From contig NZ_JAQKGV010000007.1 of assembly GCF_028617075.1 (NCBI RefSeq), positions 85,058 to 149,057 of the forward strand: DNA of 64,000 nucleotides, read 5' to 3'. Below, in pieces: positions 44,116-52,966 of the stretch. This DNA is from Rubrobacter calidifluminis (GTDB lineage: Bacteria > Actinomycetota > Rubrobacteria > Rubrobacterales > Rubrobacteraceae). The notes below the pieces were generated by a model. The model searched no databases, was not told the DNA's origin, and was given only the letters and a program-made list of their open reading frames with translations. The first letter of the stretch is position 1. The number at the start of each line of letters is the position of its first letter. A program made the translations under genes and the position numbers.

Positions 44116-44146
44116 CCGAAACAGGAACGCCACTGACCTGTTTCGG
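44116..44146. promoter_or_regulatory. Operator-like inverted repeat CCGAAACAGG-N11-CCTGTTTCGG
   Basis: Perfect 10-base half-sites lie at 44116-44125 and 44137-44146, with centres 21 bases apart (two helical turns). It sits between the divergent WYL regulator and small protein, so it is probably the regulator's own binding site. Confidence 0.55.
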
Positions 44147-44182
44147 ACGTATCTTCAGCCGGCAGGCGAAAACGGGAGGATC

Positions 44183-44389
44183 ATGTACGGAGCATGGTAC
44201 GGCGAAGTGTTGGCAAGAGAACGGCAGGAGCAACTTCTCGAGGAGGCACAGGAGCGAAGGCTGGCGCGCATGGTCGCGGGGCCGGGACTGCGGGCGCGGG
44301 CGGCGCGGTGGCTCTTCGGGCTCGCACTCCTGCTGGAGCGGCGGGAGACCTGGCGGGCCGTGTGGGAACGCCTGGAGGCACCGCGATGA
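44183..44389 (+). CDS. Small basic/helical protein, second family member
   Basis: A 68-residue protein homologous by eye to the one at 36005-36220. Shared blocks are ERRLAR, LRARAARWLF, LLLERRETWRAVWERLEA. The N terminus is aromatic (MYGAWYGE) and helical and Glu-rich up to about 25. A short hydrophobic patch (LFGLALLLE) suggests membrane contact or dimerisation. The ATG at 44183 follows GGGAGG. Its neighbour is a WYL regulator rather than a transporter, so the two copies sit in different contexts. No known family is recognised. Confidence 0.65.
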   Translation: MYGAWYGEVLARERQEQLLEEAQERRLARMVAGPGLRARAARWLFGLALLLERRETWRAVWERLEAPR

Positions 44390-44397
44390 GAAGAAAG

Positions 44398-44438
44398 AAG
44401 AATCCCCTCCCGCCATCGGGAGGGGATTCTTCTTTTCC
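44398..44438. terminator. Strong terminator between small gene and clp gene
   Basis: A 15-bp perfect stem, AAGAATCCCCTCCCG and its complement (44398-44412 and 44417-44431, loop CCAT), is followed by CTTTTCC. It can serve the plus-strand small gene and, with AAGAAAG on the other side, the minus-strand clp gene. Confidence 0.8.
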
Positions 44439-44456
44439 GGTTTCAGCCTCTCCGGC

Positions 44457-47135
44457 TCAGGAGGCGGCGTGGACCTTCGTGGTGAAGGAGAGCTCTTCGC
44501 CGGAGCGGTCCACGAGGACGGTATCGCCCGCGGAGAACTCGCCGCCGATGATCCTGCTGGAGAGCGGGTTCTCGATGTAGCGCCGGATCGTGCGGGCGAG
44601 CGGACGGGCGCCGAACTTCTGGTCGTAGCCGCGCTCGGCGAGGAACTCCTTCGCCGCCGGGGTGACCTCGACCGAGACCTTCTGGTTCTCGAGGTTCCTG
44701 TTGAGCCGTCCGAGCATGATGTCCACGATCCTGAGCACGTCCTCCTTGGTGAGCGGCTGGAAGACGATGATCTCGTCGATCCGGTTCAGGAACTCGGGCC
44801 GGAAGGTGCGCTCGAGGGCGTCGCGGGCACGCCGCTCCATCTCCCGCGCGTCGATGCCCTCGCGGGCCGTGAACCCGAACTGACGTTCGGAGACCAGGTG
44901 CTGGCTGCCGACGTTCGAGGTCATGATGACGATCGTGTTCTCGAAGGAGACCGTTCGGCCCTGGGCGTCGGTCAGCCGTCCGTCGTCCAGCAGCTGAAGC
45001 AGCGTGTTGAACACGTCCGGGTGGGCCTTCTCGATCTCGTCGAAGAGGACCACGCTGTACGGGCGGCGCCGGACGGCCTCGGTGAGCTGGCCGGCCTCCT
45101 CGTAGCCGACGTACCCCGGCGGAGCCCCGACGAGCCGGCTCACGGTGTGCTTCTCCTGGAACTCGCTCATGTCGATGCGGATCATGGCGTCCTCCTCGCC
45201 GAAGAGGTACTCGGCGAGCGCCCGGGCGAGCTCGGTCTTGCCGACGCCCGTGGGCCCGAGGAAGATGAAGCTCCCCACCGGCCGCTTGGGGTCCTTGATC
45301 CCGGCGCGCGAGCGCCTTATCGCCTCGGCGACGGCCTTCACCGCCTTGTCCTGGCCGATGACCCGCTCGTGCAGCACGTTCTCCAGGTTCAGCAGCCGCT
45401 CGCGCTCCTCCTGGACGATGTTGGTCGCGGGCACGCCGGTCCACTCCTCGAGGATGCGGGCGATGTCCTCCCTCGTGACCTCGGGGGCGTTGGACTCGCG
45501 GCTCGTCGCCCAGCCCTGCTGCTGCTCGCGCAGCTCGGCCTTGAGCTGCTCGATGCGCTGCTTGAACCCGGCGGCCTTCTCGTAGTCCTCGGCCCGGACG
45601 GCGTCCTCCTTCTGGCGCTCGAGCGAGGAGATCTCATCCTCTATCCTCTTCACGTCCACCGGCGGGACCGTCGAGCGCAGCCGCACCTCGGCCGCCGCCT
45701 CATCCAGCAGGTCTATCGCCTTGTCCGGCAGGAAGCGGTCGGTGATGTAGCGGTCGCCGAGCTGCGCCGCCCCGATGATCGCCTCGTCGGAGATCCTCAC
45801 GCGGTGGTGCGCCTCGTAGCGGTCCCTGAGCCCGAAGAGGATGCCGATGGTCTCCTCGACGCTGGGCTCGCCGACCATCACCGGCTGGAAGCGGCGCTCG
45901 AGCGCGGTGTCCTTCTCTATGTTCTTGCGGTACTCGTCGAGCGTGGTCGCCCCGACGACCTGTATCTCGCCGCGGGCGAGCGCGGGCTTGAGCATGTTCG
46001 AGGCGTTCACCGCCCCCTCGGCGCCGCCGGCCCCGACGATCTGGTGCAGCTCGTCGATGAAGAGGATTATGTTCTTCTCCTCGGAGCGCAGCTCGCGCAG
46101 CAGCTGCTGCATCCGCTCCTCGAAGTCGCCGCGGAAGCGGGTCCCGGCGACCAGGCTCCCGACGTCGAGCGCGACGACCCGCTTGCCTTTAAGCGACTCG
46201 GGCACGTCCTCGGAGACGATGCGCTGCGCGAGCCCCTCGGCGATCGCGGTCTTCCCGACGCCGGCCTCCCCGATCAGGACCGGGTTGTTCTTGGTGCGGC
46301 GGCTGAGGATGCGGATGACCCGCGCGATCTCACCCGCCCGCCCGATGACCGGGTCGAGCTCCCCATCACGCGCCATCTGGGTGAGGTCGCGGCTGACCTG
46401 GTCGAGCGTGGGCGTCCGGCTCTGGCCCTGCGGACCGCCGGGGAACCCGCCGCCGGCGCCGCCGGCGCCCATCCCGGCGCCGGCACCCACGCCGGGGCCC
46501 ATCTGCTGCCCACCGCGCTGCTGCAAAAGACGCAGGATCTCCCGCCGCAACGCCTCGGCGTCCCCGGCGCCGTTCTGCGAGAGGATGCGGTACGCGTTGC
46601 CGTCCCCCTCGCCCAGAAGCCCGAGCAGCAGGTGCTCGGCACCCACCTGGCTCGCGCCCATCTGCCTCGCCGCGGTGAACGAGAGCTGCAGCGCCCGCTT
46701 GGCGCTCGGCGTGAAGGTGTACACCCGGTTCCCGGGGTCACCCCGCTGCTCCTCGAAGCGCCGCCTCATCCCCTCGACATCCGCCCCGGCTCGCCGGAGC
46801 GCCTCGGTAGCGACGTTCTCCCCCGAGACCACCCCGGCGAGCAGATGATCGGTTCCGATCGCGTCGGTCTCGGTCGTCCCCGCGGCGACCTCCCGGGCGC
46901 GCATGACGGCCTCCTGCGCCTCCTGCGAGAGCGCCTCGAAAAGTCCCGCCGATTGACTGTGCTGCTGGATCAAATTCTGCAACATCTCAAACGGTCCGAA
47001 CCCGCCGCCCGACCCACCGAACATCCCGAGCTGCCTGGCACACTGATTGCACAGGTAGGTCGTCGTGCGGCGGTCCCCACTCTGCTGAAACACCTGCACG
47101 CTCGCGGGCCTCACCCCGCAGTTCTCGCATATCAT
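44457..47135 (-). CDS. Clp/HSP100 ATPase with N-terminal zinc finger (ClpC/ClpE-like)
   Basis: An 892-residue AAA+ unfoldase. A treble-clef-like zinc site (Cys3, Cys6, Cys29, Cys32) and Gly-rich linker lead to two Clp-N repeats (about 60-200), a second Gly-rich linker, the first AAA domain (Walker [12 protein letters not shown], Walker [17 protein letters not shown]), a UVR-like helical hairpin ([20 protein letters not shown]) and the second AAA domain ([15 protein letters not shown]). The layout is ClpE-like at the N terminus and ClpC-like elsewhere. It should feed substrates to ClpP. It is followed by a strong terminator. Confidence 0.9.
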   Translation of the reverse strand: MICENCGVRPASVQVFQQSGDRRTTTYLCNQCARQLGMFGGSGGGFGPFEMLQNLIQQHSQSAGLFEALSQEAQEAVMRAREVAAGTTETDAIGTDHLLAGVVSGENVATEALRRAGADVEGMRRRFEEQRGDPGNRVYTFTPSAKRALQLSFTAARQMGASQVGAEHLLLGLLGEGDGNAYRILSQNGAGDAEALRREILRLLQQRGGQQMGPGVGAGAGMGAGGAGGGFPGGPQGQSRTPTLDQVSRDLTQMARDGELDPVIGRAGEIARVIRILSRRTKNNPVLIGEAGVGKTAIAEGLAQRIVSEDVPESLKGKRVVALDVGSLVAGTRFRGDFEERMQQLLRELRSEEKNIILFIDELHQIVGAGGAEGAVNASNMLKPALARGEIQVVGATTLDEYRKNIEKDTALERRFQPVMVGEPSVEETIGILFGLRDRYEAHHRVRISDEAIIGAAQLGDRYITDRFLPDKAIDLLDEAAAEVRLRSTVPPVDVKRIEDEISSLERQKEDAVRAEDYEKAAGFKQRIEQLKAELREQQQGWATSRESNAPEVTREDIARILEEWTGVPATNIVQEERERLLNLENVLHERVIGQDKAVKAVAEAIRRSRAGIKDPKRPVGSFIFLGPTGVGKTELARALAEYLFGEEDAMIRIDMSEFQEKHTVSRLVGAPPGYVGYEEAGQLTEAVRRRPYSVVLFDEIEKAHPDVFNTLLQLLDDGRLTDAQGRTVSFENTIVIMTSNVGSQHLVSERQFGFTAREGIDAREMERRARDALERTFRPEFLNRIDEIIVFQPLTKEDVLRIVDIMLGRLNRNLENQKVSVEVTPAAKEFLAERGYDQKFGARPLARTIRRYIENPLSSRIIGGEFSAGDTVLVDRSGEELSFTTKVHAAS

Positions 47136-47182
47136 CGATACAACGCCTCCAGACCTGTATGCGAACCAAAATCCTTCTTATC

Positions 47183-47199
47183 TTCCCCGTTCCGGGGAA
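47183..47199. promoter_or_regulatory. Short inverted repeat upstream of the clp gene
   Basis: TTCCCCG-TTC-CGGGGAA is a perfect 7-bp repeat about 48 bases before the clp start. It may be an operator or an RNA hairpin in the leader. It does not match the CtsR or HspR consensus sites. Confidence 0.35.
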
Positions 47200-47351
47200 A
47201 CCATAACCGTCTAACAAGATCTGAGCCTGTCACGCTCATATTTTATTACTACGTCTCAGTAGATCAAGCAGATGTGCGGAGGTTCGGGGGGTGGTCGGGT
47301 GGGTAAGAAACGTTCCCGACGGTAGAGCGAAGAGAGGGAGGTTTTCAGGGC

Positions 47352-48002
47352 ATGGAGGCGCGTGACATGATCGGTCTGGAGGCTCGGACGGCCGACGGGA
47401 CGGGGATCGGCAGGGTCTCCGATGTTCTCTACGACGAGGAGAGCGGCGCGGCGACCCACCTGGTCGTCGAGCGCGAAGGGGAGAGCTTCGAGGTCCCCAT
47501 CTCCGAGATATCCCTCGACGAGGAGGCGGACTTCGTCACCCTCCGGACCGACCGCCCGGACGCGGAGCCAGCCGGCCGGGTGGGGCAGGAGGAGTACGCT
47601 CCGGGCGAGTCGGACGAGGAGGACCACCCGCACGAGGGTCAGTTCGTCACCGAGCCTCAGAGCGAGCCGGAGGCGCTCTCTCCCGAGGATCTGGCGCGCG
47701 AGGACTGGGAGGACGAGACCTACACCCCGGACTCCGGCTACCCCAGGAACGACATCTACATAGACCCGGACACCGGCGAGGAGGTCACCGACCCGTACCT
47801 GGAGGACAACCGGGACCTCGGGGACGACGTGGAGGACCTGCTCGAGGACACGGAGCTCACGGTCCGCTCCGTGAATGAGGGCGTCGTCGAGCTCTCGGGG
47901 AGGGCAGCCTCGCAGCGGGACCTGGAGGATACGATAGAGGAGATCATGGGGCTCGAGGGCGTCCGGGAGGTGGACGCGACCGACGTCGAGGTCTCCGGCT
48001 AG
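47352..48002 (+). CDS. PRC-barrel plus BON-domain protein
   Basis: A 216-residue acidic protein. A PRC-barrel (about 5-70) reads MIGLEARTADGTGIGRVSDV, then ATHLVVEREGESFEVPISEI. A long acidic linker (about 75-155, PGESDEEDHPHE) is followed by a C-terminal BON-like domain (about 156-215, LTVRSVNEGVVELSGRAASQ). Such stress-associated proteins bind membranes or RNA-processing partners; the role here is unknown. It is divergent from the clp gene, so both may be stress-induced. The ATG follows GGGAGG. Confidence 0.8.
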   Translation: MEARDMIGLEARTADGTGIGRVSDVLYDEESGAATHLVVEREGESFEVPISEISLDEEADFVTLRTDRPDAEPAGRVGQEEYAPGESDEEDHPHEGQFVTEPQSEPEALSPEDLAREDWEDETYTPDSGYPRNDIYIDPDTGEEVTDPYLEDNRDLGDDVEDLLEDTELTVRSVNEGVVELSGRAASQRDLEDTIEEIMGLEGVREVDATDVEVSG

Positions 48003-48967
48003 CGCAGCCGGGGGACGACCTCCTCGGCGAAGCGGTGGAGCATCGAGTGGTCGTAGGCGAGGCGCGGCAGGTAGACGATGATGTAGTCCGCCCCGGCCTC
48101 GACGCACCGCTCCAGACGTGATGCGACCTCGTCCGGGGTGCCGACGACGAACTCTTTGGTGTATTCCTCGTAGCTGCGGCCCATGCGGGCCTTCCCGGTG
48201 GCCCGCTCGGGGTCCTCGCCCTCCTCGAGGAGGTGGACGTTCACCGAGGTGGAGCGTGTGATCTCCCCGAAGTCGCGCCCCTCGCGCTCGCAGTGGCCGC
48301 GCAGGACGTCGAGCTTGTGCCGGATCGCCTCCGGGTCTCCCCCGCCGACGTTGCAGGCGTCGCCCCAGCGGGCGACCAGGCGCAGCGTCACCCTCTCGCC
48401 GCCACCCCCGATCCAGAACGGCGGGTGCGGTCTCTGCGCGCTCTTGGGCTCGTTGATCGGTTTGTCCAGCTGGTAGAACTCACCGTCGAAGACGACGTCA
48501 TCCTCGGTCCACAGGCGGTGGATGATCTCGCACGCCTCCCGGAAGGCGCGCATCCTCTCGGGGACTTCGGGGAAGCCGTAGCCGTAGGCGCGCCACTCGT
48601 GCTCGTACCAGCCCGCCCCGAGCCCGAAGAGGAGCCTGCCGCCGCTCATCACGTCCGCGGTGGAGGCCATCTTCGCCAAGAGCGCCGGGTTGCGGTAACC
48701 GTTGCAGGTGACCATCTGCCCGATCTTCACCCGCCTCGTGTCGCGGGCGAGTCCGGCGGTGGACATCCAGCACTCGAAGACGGCGTTCTTCGTCGGCTCG
48801 GGTACGGTGTGGAAGTGATCGTAGAGCCAGATCGAATCGAACGCCCCGCTCTCCTCTGCGGCCCGGGCGACGGAGGTCATCGCTTCGTACTGCTCGACCG
48901 GGTCCTCTATCTCGACGAGGTCCATCCTCCACCCCTGCGGCACGAAGACGCCGAACTCCACCGGCAT
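47999..48967 (-). CDS. Luciferase-like F420-dependent oxidoreductase, first copy
   Basis: A 322-residue TIM-barrel flavin/F420 enzyme. Typical blocks are VEFGVFVPQGWR at the N terminus, FDSIWLYDHFHTVPEP, LARDTRRVKIGQMVTCNGYR, MSGGRLLFGLGAGWYEHEWR and PHPPFWIGGGGERVTLRLVA. The subgroup commonly uses F420 in actinobacteria; the substrate cannot be told. The ATG at 48967 follows GAGGGG. The stop overlaps the end of the convergent PRC-barrel gene by four bases. Confidence 0.87.
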   Translation of the reverse strand: MPVEFGVFVPQGWRMDLVEIEDPVEQYEAMTSVARAAEESGAFDSIWLYDHFHTVPEPTKNAVFECWMSTAGLARDTRRVKIGQMVTCNGYRNPALLAKMASTADVMSGGRLLFGLGAGWYEHEWRAYGYGFPEVPERMRAFREACEIIHRLWTEDDVVFDGEFYQLDKPINEPKSAQRPHPPFWIGGGGERVTLRLVARWGDACNVGGGDPEAIRHKLDVLRGHCEREGRDFGEITRSTSVNVHLLEEGEDPERATGKARMGRSYEEYTKEFVVGTPDEVASRLERCVEAGADYIIVYLPRLAYDHSMLHRFAEEVVPRLR

Positions 48968-49027
48968 GAACACCCCTCTCTCTCGCTCCCGCGACCCGCG
49001 AAGCATACCCCCGGCGGGGTGTGAAGT

Positions 49028-49438
49028 CTAACCCCTGCGGTCCGGGTAGCGGGCGACGGTTCGGATCTGCAATCCCCCGCGCACCCGCTGGGTGAGATCG
49101 ACGGTCATCTCCTCCGGCCCGCAGGCGCGGACCAGATCCTCAAGGAGCGTCGCCGCGAGGTCCTCGGCGAAGATGCCCCGATCCCGGAAGCCCCACAGGT
49201 AGAGCTTGAGGGATTTCGATTCGATCAGGCGCTCCCCCGGACGGTAGCTGAGCTTCAGGTCGTAGAAGTCCGGCTGGCCGGTCACCGGGCAGAGGGCCGT
49301 CAGCTCCTGCGTGGTGAACTCGACGGTCGCGTCGGTCGCGCCGTGGCGCCAGGGTACGGTATCCAGCTCGTCGGCCCCTATCGGGCCGCGCACCTCCCGC
49401 CCGAGCACCCGCCTGTCCGCAGCGTCGGACAAGATCAA
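49028..49438 (-). CDS. queF: NADPH-dependent 7-cyano-7-deazaguanine reductase
   Basis: A 136-residue unimodular QueF. The catalytic Cys50 is in ELTALCPVTGQPDFYDLKLS with Asp57, and the substrate motif is RLIESKSLKLYLWGFRDRG. It reduces preQ0 to preQ1 for queuosine in tRNA. No other queuosine genes or preQ1 riboswitch were seen nearby. The TTG at 49438 has GGAGG upstream; a second TTG two codons later is possible. Confidence 0.92.
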   Translation of the reverse strand: MILSDAADRRVLGREVRGPIGADELDTVPWRHGATDATVEFTTQELTALCPVTGQPDFYDLKLSYRPGERLIESKSLKLYLWGFRDRGIFAEDLAATLLEDLVRACGPEEMTVDLTQRVRGGLQIRTVARYPDRRG

Positions 49439-49474
49439 AAACCTCCTCTGTTCGCCTCTTCCGGCGGACAGATG

Positions 49475-51106
49475 TTACTGCGCGAGCGCGCAACCGTCCT
49501 TGCGCGGGTCGCTCCCGCAGGCCCTCACTCCTCCTTCGAGGATCCTGATGACCTGCGCCCCGCCGGTGGGAACCGCGTAGTCCGGCCCCACCTCGACCGC
49601 ATGCCCCATCCGGCGCAGCCCCTCAACGGTCCTCTCCGGGTAGCGGCCCTCCAGAAGAAGGGTGTCGCCGTCGTGGAAGTGGCGCGGATGTTCGGCGGCC
49701 TCCTGCGGGCTCATCCCGTAGTCGAGGAGGTCGGCGAGGAGCTGGGCGTGTCCCTGCGGCTGCATCGGCCCGCCCATCACCCCGAAGACGGCCCAGAGCG
49801 CATCCTCTCTGGTGGCGAGCGCCGGGATGATCGTGTGCAGCGGACGCTTCCCGGGCGCGAGCTCGTTGGGATGCCCCTCCTCGAGGGTGAAGCACGCTCC
49901 CCGGTTCTGCAGGCAGACCCCGGTCCCTCCGGCGACGATGCCGCTCCCGAAACCTTTGTAGAGGCTGTTTATGAAAGAGCAGCCGTTCCCCTCCTCGTCC
50001 ACCGCGCAGAGGTAGGTGGTGTCGCTCCCGAGGGAGAGCTCTCGAGAGACTCCCGCGGCCCGCTCCCTGGAGATCTCCTCCCGCAGGCCGGCCGCGTACT
50101 CCTTCGAGAGCATCCGCTCCACCGGCACCTCGCAGAAATCCGGGTCGCCCACCCTCTCCTGCAGATCTCTGAACGCGAGCTTCTTGGCCTCGACCTCGAG
50201 GTGGACGCGCCCGGCACCGAGGGGGTCGAGCTCCGCCAGCTCGAAACCCTCCAGGATGTTGAGCATCTCGAGCGCCGCTATCCCCTGGGTGGGCGGCGGG
50301 ATCTCGTAGACCCTCACCCCGCGGTAGTCGGTCGAGATGGGCTCGACCCATTCGGTCTGGTGCTCCGCGAGATCCTCCTCGGAGAGGAATCCTCCAGCCT
50401 CCCGCACCGACCGGGTGATGCGCCGGGCGATCTCACCCTCGTAGAAGGCGTCCGCCCCGCCCTCGCAGAGGATCTCGAGCGTGCGGGCGAGGTCGGGCTG
50501 CAGGAACCTCTGCCCGGCCCGGGGCACCCTCCCACCGGGAAGGAAGCAGCGCGCGGCCGCCGCGTCCTTGCGCAGCATCTCCCCGGCCGTCTCCCAGTAG
50601 CGACCGGCCACCTCGGCAACGATACACCCTTCCCTGGCGTAGCGGAGCGCGCTCTCGAGCAGCCGCCCGAGCGGCAGCCGCCCGAGCTCCCTCGCGGCAT
50701 CCTCCCACAGCCTCACCGCCCCGGGCACGGTCACCGTGAGCGCGCCCCGGTCGGGCATCCGCGAGAGGCCCATATCGCGCAGCTTCTGCGCGTCGATCCC
50801 GCGTGGAGCACCACCGGCGCCACAGGCCCCCACCACCCTGCCGCTTTTGGCCTCGTAGAAAAGGAGGAACGCGTCCCCTCCCATCCCGGTGGTCATCGGC
50901 GCGACGACGGCCAGGGTGGCCGCCATTGCGACGCACGCATCGACCGCGTTTCCTCCCTCGTCGAGCGCCCGGATGCCAGCCAGGGCCGCCTGCGGGTGCT
51001 CGCAGGCCACCGCTCCACGCGTCCCGTAGACCGTCGATCTCCCCCCCACATCGGGCCTCAAGGCCTTCGCGGCGCCCGAAAGCCGTGTATCTCCTGCGTT
51101 CGTCAC
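49475..51106 (-). CDS. Gamma-glutamyltransferase/glutathione hydrolase
   Basis: A 543-residue Ntn hydrolase precursor. The autocleavage and nucleophile Thr is in LGSDTTYLCAVDEEGNG (about 365). Other blocks are GTRGAVACEHPQAALAG, the GMGGDAFLLFYEA segment, ALRYAREGCIVAE and the small-subunit GGTGVCLQNRGACFTLEEGH and GVMGGPMQPQGHAQLLADLL. It lacks a signal peptide, so it seems cytoplasmic, unlike the classical periplasmic enzymes. Start GTG/ATG at 51106 lies near a weak ribosome site. Confidence 0.9.
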   Translation of the reverse strand: MTNAGDTRLSGAAKALRPDVGGRSTVYGTRGAVACEHPQAALAGIRALDEGGNAVDACVAMAATLAVVAPMTTGMGGDAFLLFYEAKSGRVVGACGAGGAPRGIDAQKLRDMGLSRMPDRGALTVTVPGAVRLWEDAARELGRLPLGRLLESALRYAREGCIVAEVAGRYWETAGEMLRKDAAAARCFLPGGRVPRAGQRFLQPDLARTLEILCEGGADAFYEGEIARRITRSVREAGGFLSEEDLAEHQTEWVEPISTDYRGVRVYEIPPPTQGIAALEMLNILEGFELAELDPLGAGRVHLEVEAKKLAFRDLQERVGDPDFCEVPVERMLSKEYAAGLREEISRERAAGVSRELSLGSDTTYLCAVDEEGNGCSFINSLYKGFGSGIVAGGTGVCLQNRGACFTLEEGHPNELAPGKRPLHTIIPALATREDALWAVFGVMGGPMQPQGHAQLLADLLDYGMSPQEAAEHPRHFHDGDTLLLEGRYPERTVEGLRRMGHAVEVGPDYAVPTGGAQVIRILEGGVRACGSDPRKDGCALAQ

Positions 51107-51218
51107 CGCCCTCCTCCGGTCGTGGTGGGTTCTCTCTTACAGTCTTCTCCTGTCCCTCAGTTTACATTCCTGTTCGAAGGGTACATTCCCTGCAAGAAAA
51201 CGATCAAGGAGGAAAGGC

Positions 51219-51383
51219 ATGAGCCCGAGGGACCTGTACATAGGAGGGACCCTGGCGTCGATCGCGATCTCGCTCGGACTGTTCGCCCGCGGCAGGCGCA
51301 ACGAGGCGATCTTCGTCGGGCTCTGGGCCCCGACCGTCCTACAGCTCGGGGAGGCGCTGCTGGCCCGCTCCAGGGAGAGCTAG
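51219..51383 (+). CDS. Small membrane protein, 54 residues
   Basis: The short frame begins MSPRDLYIGGTLASIAISLG and continues to LLARSRES. A strong ribosome site (AGGAGGAAAGG) precedes the ATG at 51219, and the coding bias matches neighbours. It has one or two hydrophobic helices and a basic turn (ARGRRNEA). It lies alone between the gamma-glutamyltransferase and MutL genes, both on the other strand, and its TAG overlaps the MutL stop. I know no function. Confidence 0.7.
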   Translation: MSPRDLYIGGTLASIAISLGLFARGRRNEAIFVGLWAPTVLQLGEALLARSRES

Positions 51384-52966
51384 CGCCCGAACTCGCGCAG
51401 AAGCTCCGCGAGGCCGATGCGCTTCACTATCGGGCGTCCGTGCGGGCAGACATCCCCGAACTCACACGACGCCCACTCTTTCAGCAGCCGGGCCATCTGG
51501 TCCGGCTGCAGTCTCTCTCCGAACTTCGTCGATCCGCGGCAGGCGAGGGCTTTCGCCAGATCCTCGCCCCCCGCGAGCGTCTCTATCGCGGCGAGGAAAG
51601 CCTCGGCCGCATCAGCGGTCCCTTCGGGGACGCTCGTGAGCTTCACCACGTCCGTCCCGAACGTCTCGAACCGGAAGCCGAGCGCCTCCAGCTCCCCCTC
51701 GAAGCCCCAGACCTCAGCCGCAAGACCCTCCGGAAGGTGCACCGGGACGGGCTCTCGCAGCGGCGTGGGATCGCGCCTGAGGTCCCTCTGCAGACGCTCG
51801 TAGAGGATGCGCTCGTGCGCCCCGTGCTGGTCGAGGACGAGGAGCTCCTCCCCCCTCTGGGCGACGATCATGCGCCCGGCGAACTGACCCAGGAGCTGGA
51901 GATCCGCCGGCCCGTCCTCCCCCCGTCCGGCACCCCGCTCGCGGCGCTCGAGGGAGAGGGCGCCGCGGATCGCGCCGACCACCAGCGGGTACACAGAGCG
52001 CCCGCCGCGCAGCCTCACCGCGCTCTTGGCCGGATGGACGTTCACGTCCACCTCGCCGGGGCCGAGCTCGAGCCGCAGGAAGGCCGCCGGGTGGCGGCCC
52101 TTCGGCAGCAGGTCGGCGTAGGCCCGGAAGACCGCAGGAGCGAAGGAGTCCGGCTCGACGACCCGTCCGTTGACGGCGACGTGCAGGTAGCGCCGGGTCG
52201 GGAAGCTCACGTGCAGCGGGCTCACCAGGCCCCCGACCACCTCGTCGTCGAGCGGGACGAGGCTCCCCGCCAGCCCGAGACCGTAGAGCTGGGCGACCCG
52301 TTCCCGCAGGTCCGCGGCGGGCGGCAGCGCGAGCGCCCCGCGGCCGTCCGAGCGCAGGCAGAACCCCACCCCGGGCCATCCGAGCGCGAGCGAAGAGACC
52401 ACCGAGACGACCGCGCTCGCCTCGGCCCGCGGGCTGCCCAGAAAACCCCGGCGCACCGGCAGGTTCAGGAAGAGGTCGCGCACCTCGACCGTCGTGCCCG
52501 GTGGGTGCGCGGCGGGGGCGGAACGATGCACCTCCCCGCAGAACGCCTCCACCCGCCAGCCCCGCCCGCCGCACCTCGAGGTGGTGAGCGAGAGCGAGGA
52601 GACCGAGGCCATCGAATGCAGCGCCTCGCCCCTGAAACCGAGGGAGGTGATGCAAGAGAGATCCTCCGGGCGTTCGATCTTGCTCGTCGCGTGCGAAAGC
52701 AGCGCCCTCTCCGCGTCCTCCGGGGACATCCCCTCCCCGTCGTCCTGGACCCGGATGAGGGAGGTCCCGCCGCGTTCTACCTCTATCGAGATCCTGCAGG
52801 CCCCGGCGTCGAGCGCGTTCTCGACGAGCTCCTTCACGGCGGAGGCCGGCCGCTCTATGACCTCCCCTGCCGCGATCCGGCGCGCCACCTCGGGAGGCAG
52901 GATGCGCACCCTCCCGCCGTAGGGAGCCGTCCCCTCGCGGAGGACCGCCTCCGGCAAGACCCTCAC
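51380..52966 (-). CDS. mutL: DNA mismatch repair endonuclease MutL
   Basis: A 528-residue MutL. The GHKL ATPase (about 20-340) has AAGEVIERPASAVKELVENA, IRVQDDGEGMSPEDA, HATSKI and GFRGEALHSMASV. The C-terminal domain has the endonuclease motif DQHGAHERILYERL (DQHA-x2-E-x4-E with Ala changed to Gly), ACRGSTKFGERLQ and CPHGRPIVKR, so nicking activity is likely. The GTG at 52966 overlaps the MutS stop (GTGA), showing coupling. In the classical start the GRVRILPPEVA segment comes first; here 18 residues precede it. Confidence 0.95.
   Translation of the reverse strand: MRVLPEAVLREGTAPYGGRVRILPPEVARRIAAGEVIERPASAVKELVENALDAGACRISIEVERGGTSLIRVQDDGEGMSPEDAERALLSHATSKIERPEDLSCITSLGFRGEALHSMASVSSLSLTTSRCGGRGWRVEAFCGEVHRSAPAAHPPGTTVEVRDLFLNLPVRRGFLGSPRAEASAVVSVVSSLALGWPGVGFCLRSDGRGALALPPAADLRERVAQLYGLGLAGSLVPLDDEVVGGLVSPLHVSFPTRRYLHVAVNGRVVEPDSFAPAVFRAYADLLPKGRHPAAFLRLELGPGEVDVNVHPAKSAVRLRGGRSVYPLVVGAIRGALSLERRERGAGRGEDGPADLQLLGQFAGRMIVAQRGEELLVLDQHGAHERILYERLQRDLRRDPTPLREPVPVHLPEGLAAEVWGFEGELEALGFRFETFGTDVVKLTSVPEGTADAAEAFLAAIETLAGGEDLAKALACRGSTKFGERLQPDQMARLLKEWASCEFGDVCPHGRPIVKRIGLAELLREFGR

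Noticed and set aside
43503..47306. Open frame of 1267 codons on the plus strand
   Set aside because: It lies antisense to the WYL and Clp genes, has shadow-type composition rich in Pro, Arg, Gly and Asp, and shows no domain. Long antisense frames are expected in high-GC DNA.
47136..47351. CtsR or HspR (HAIR) operator before the clp gene
   Set aside because: Neither the tandem heptamer of CtsR nor CTTGAGT-N7-ACTCAAG is present; only a short GC-rich inverted repeat is.
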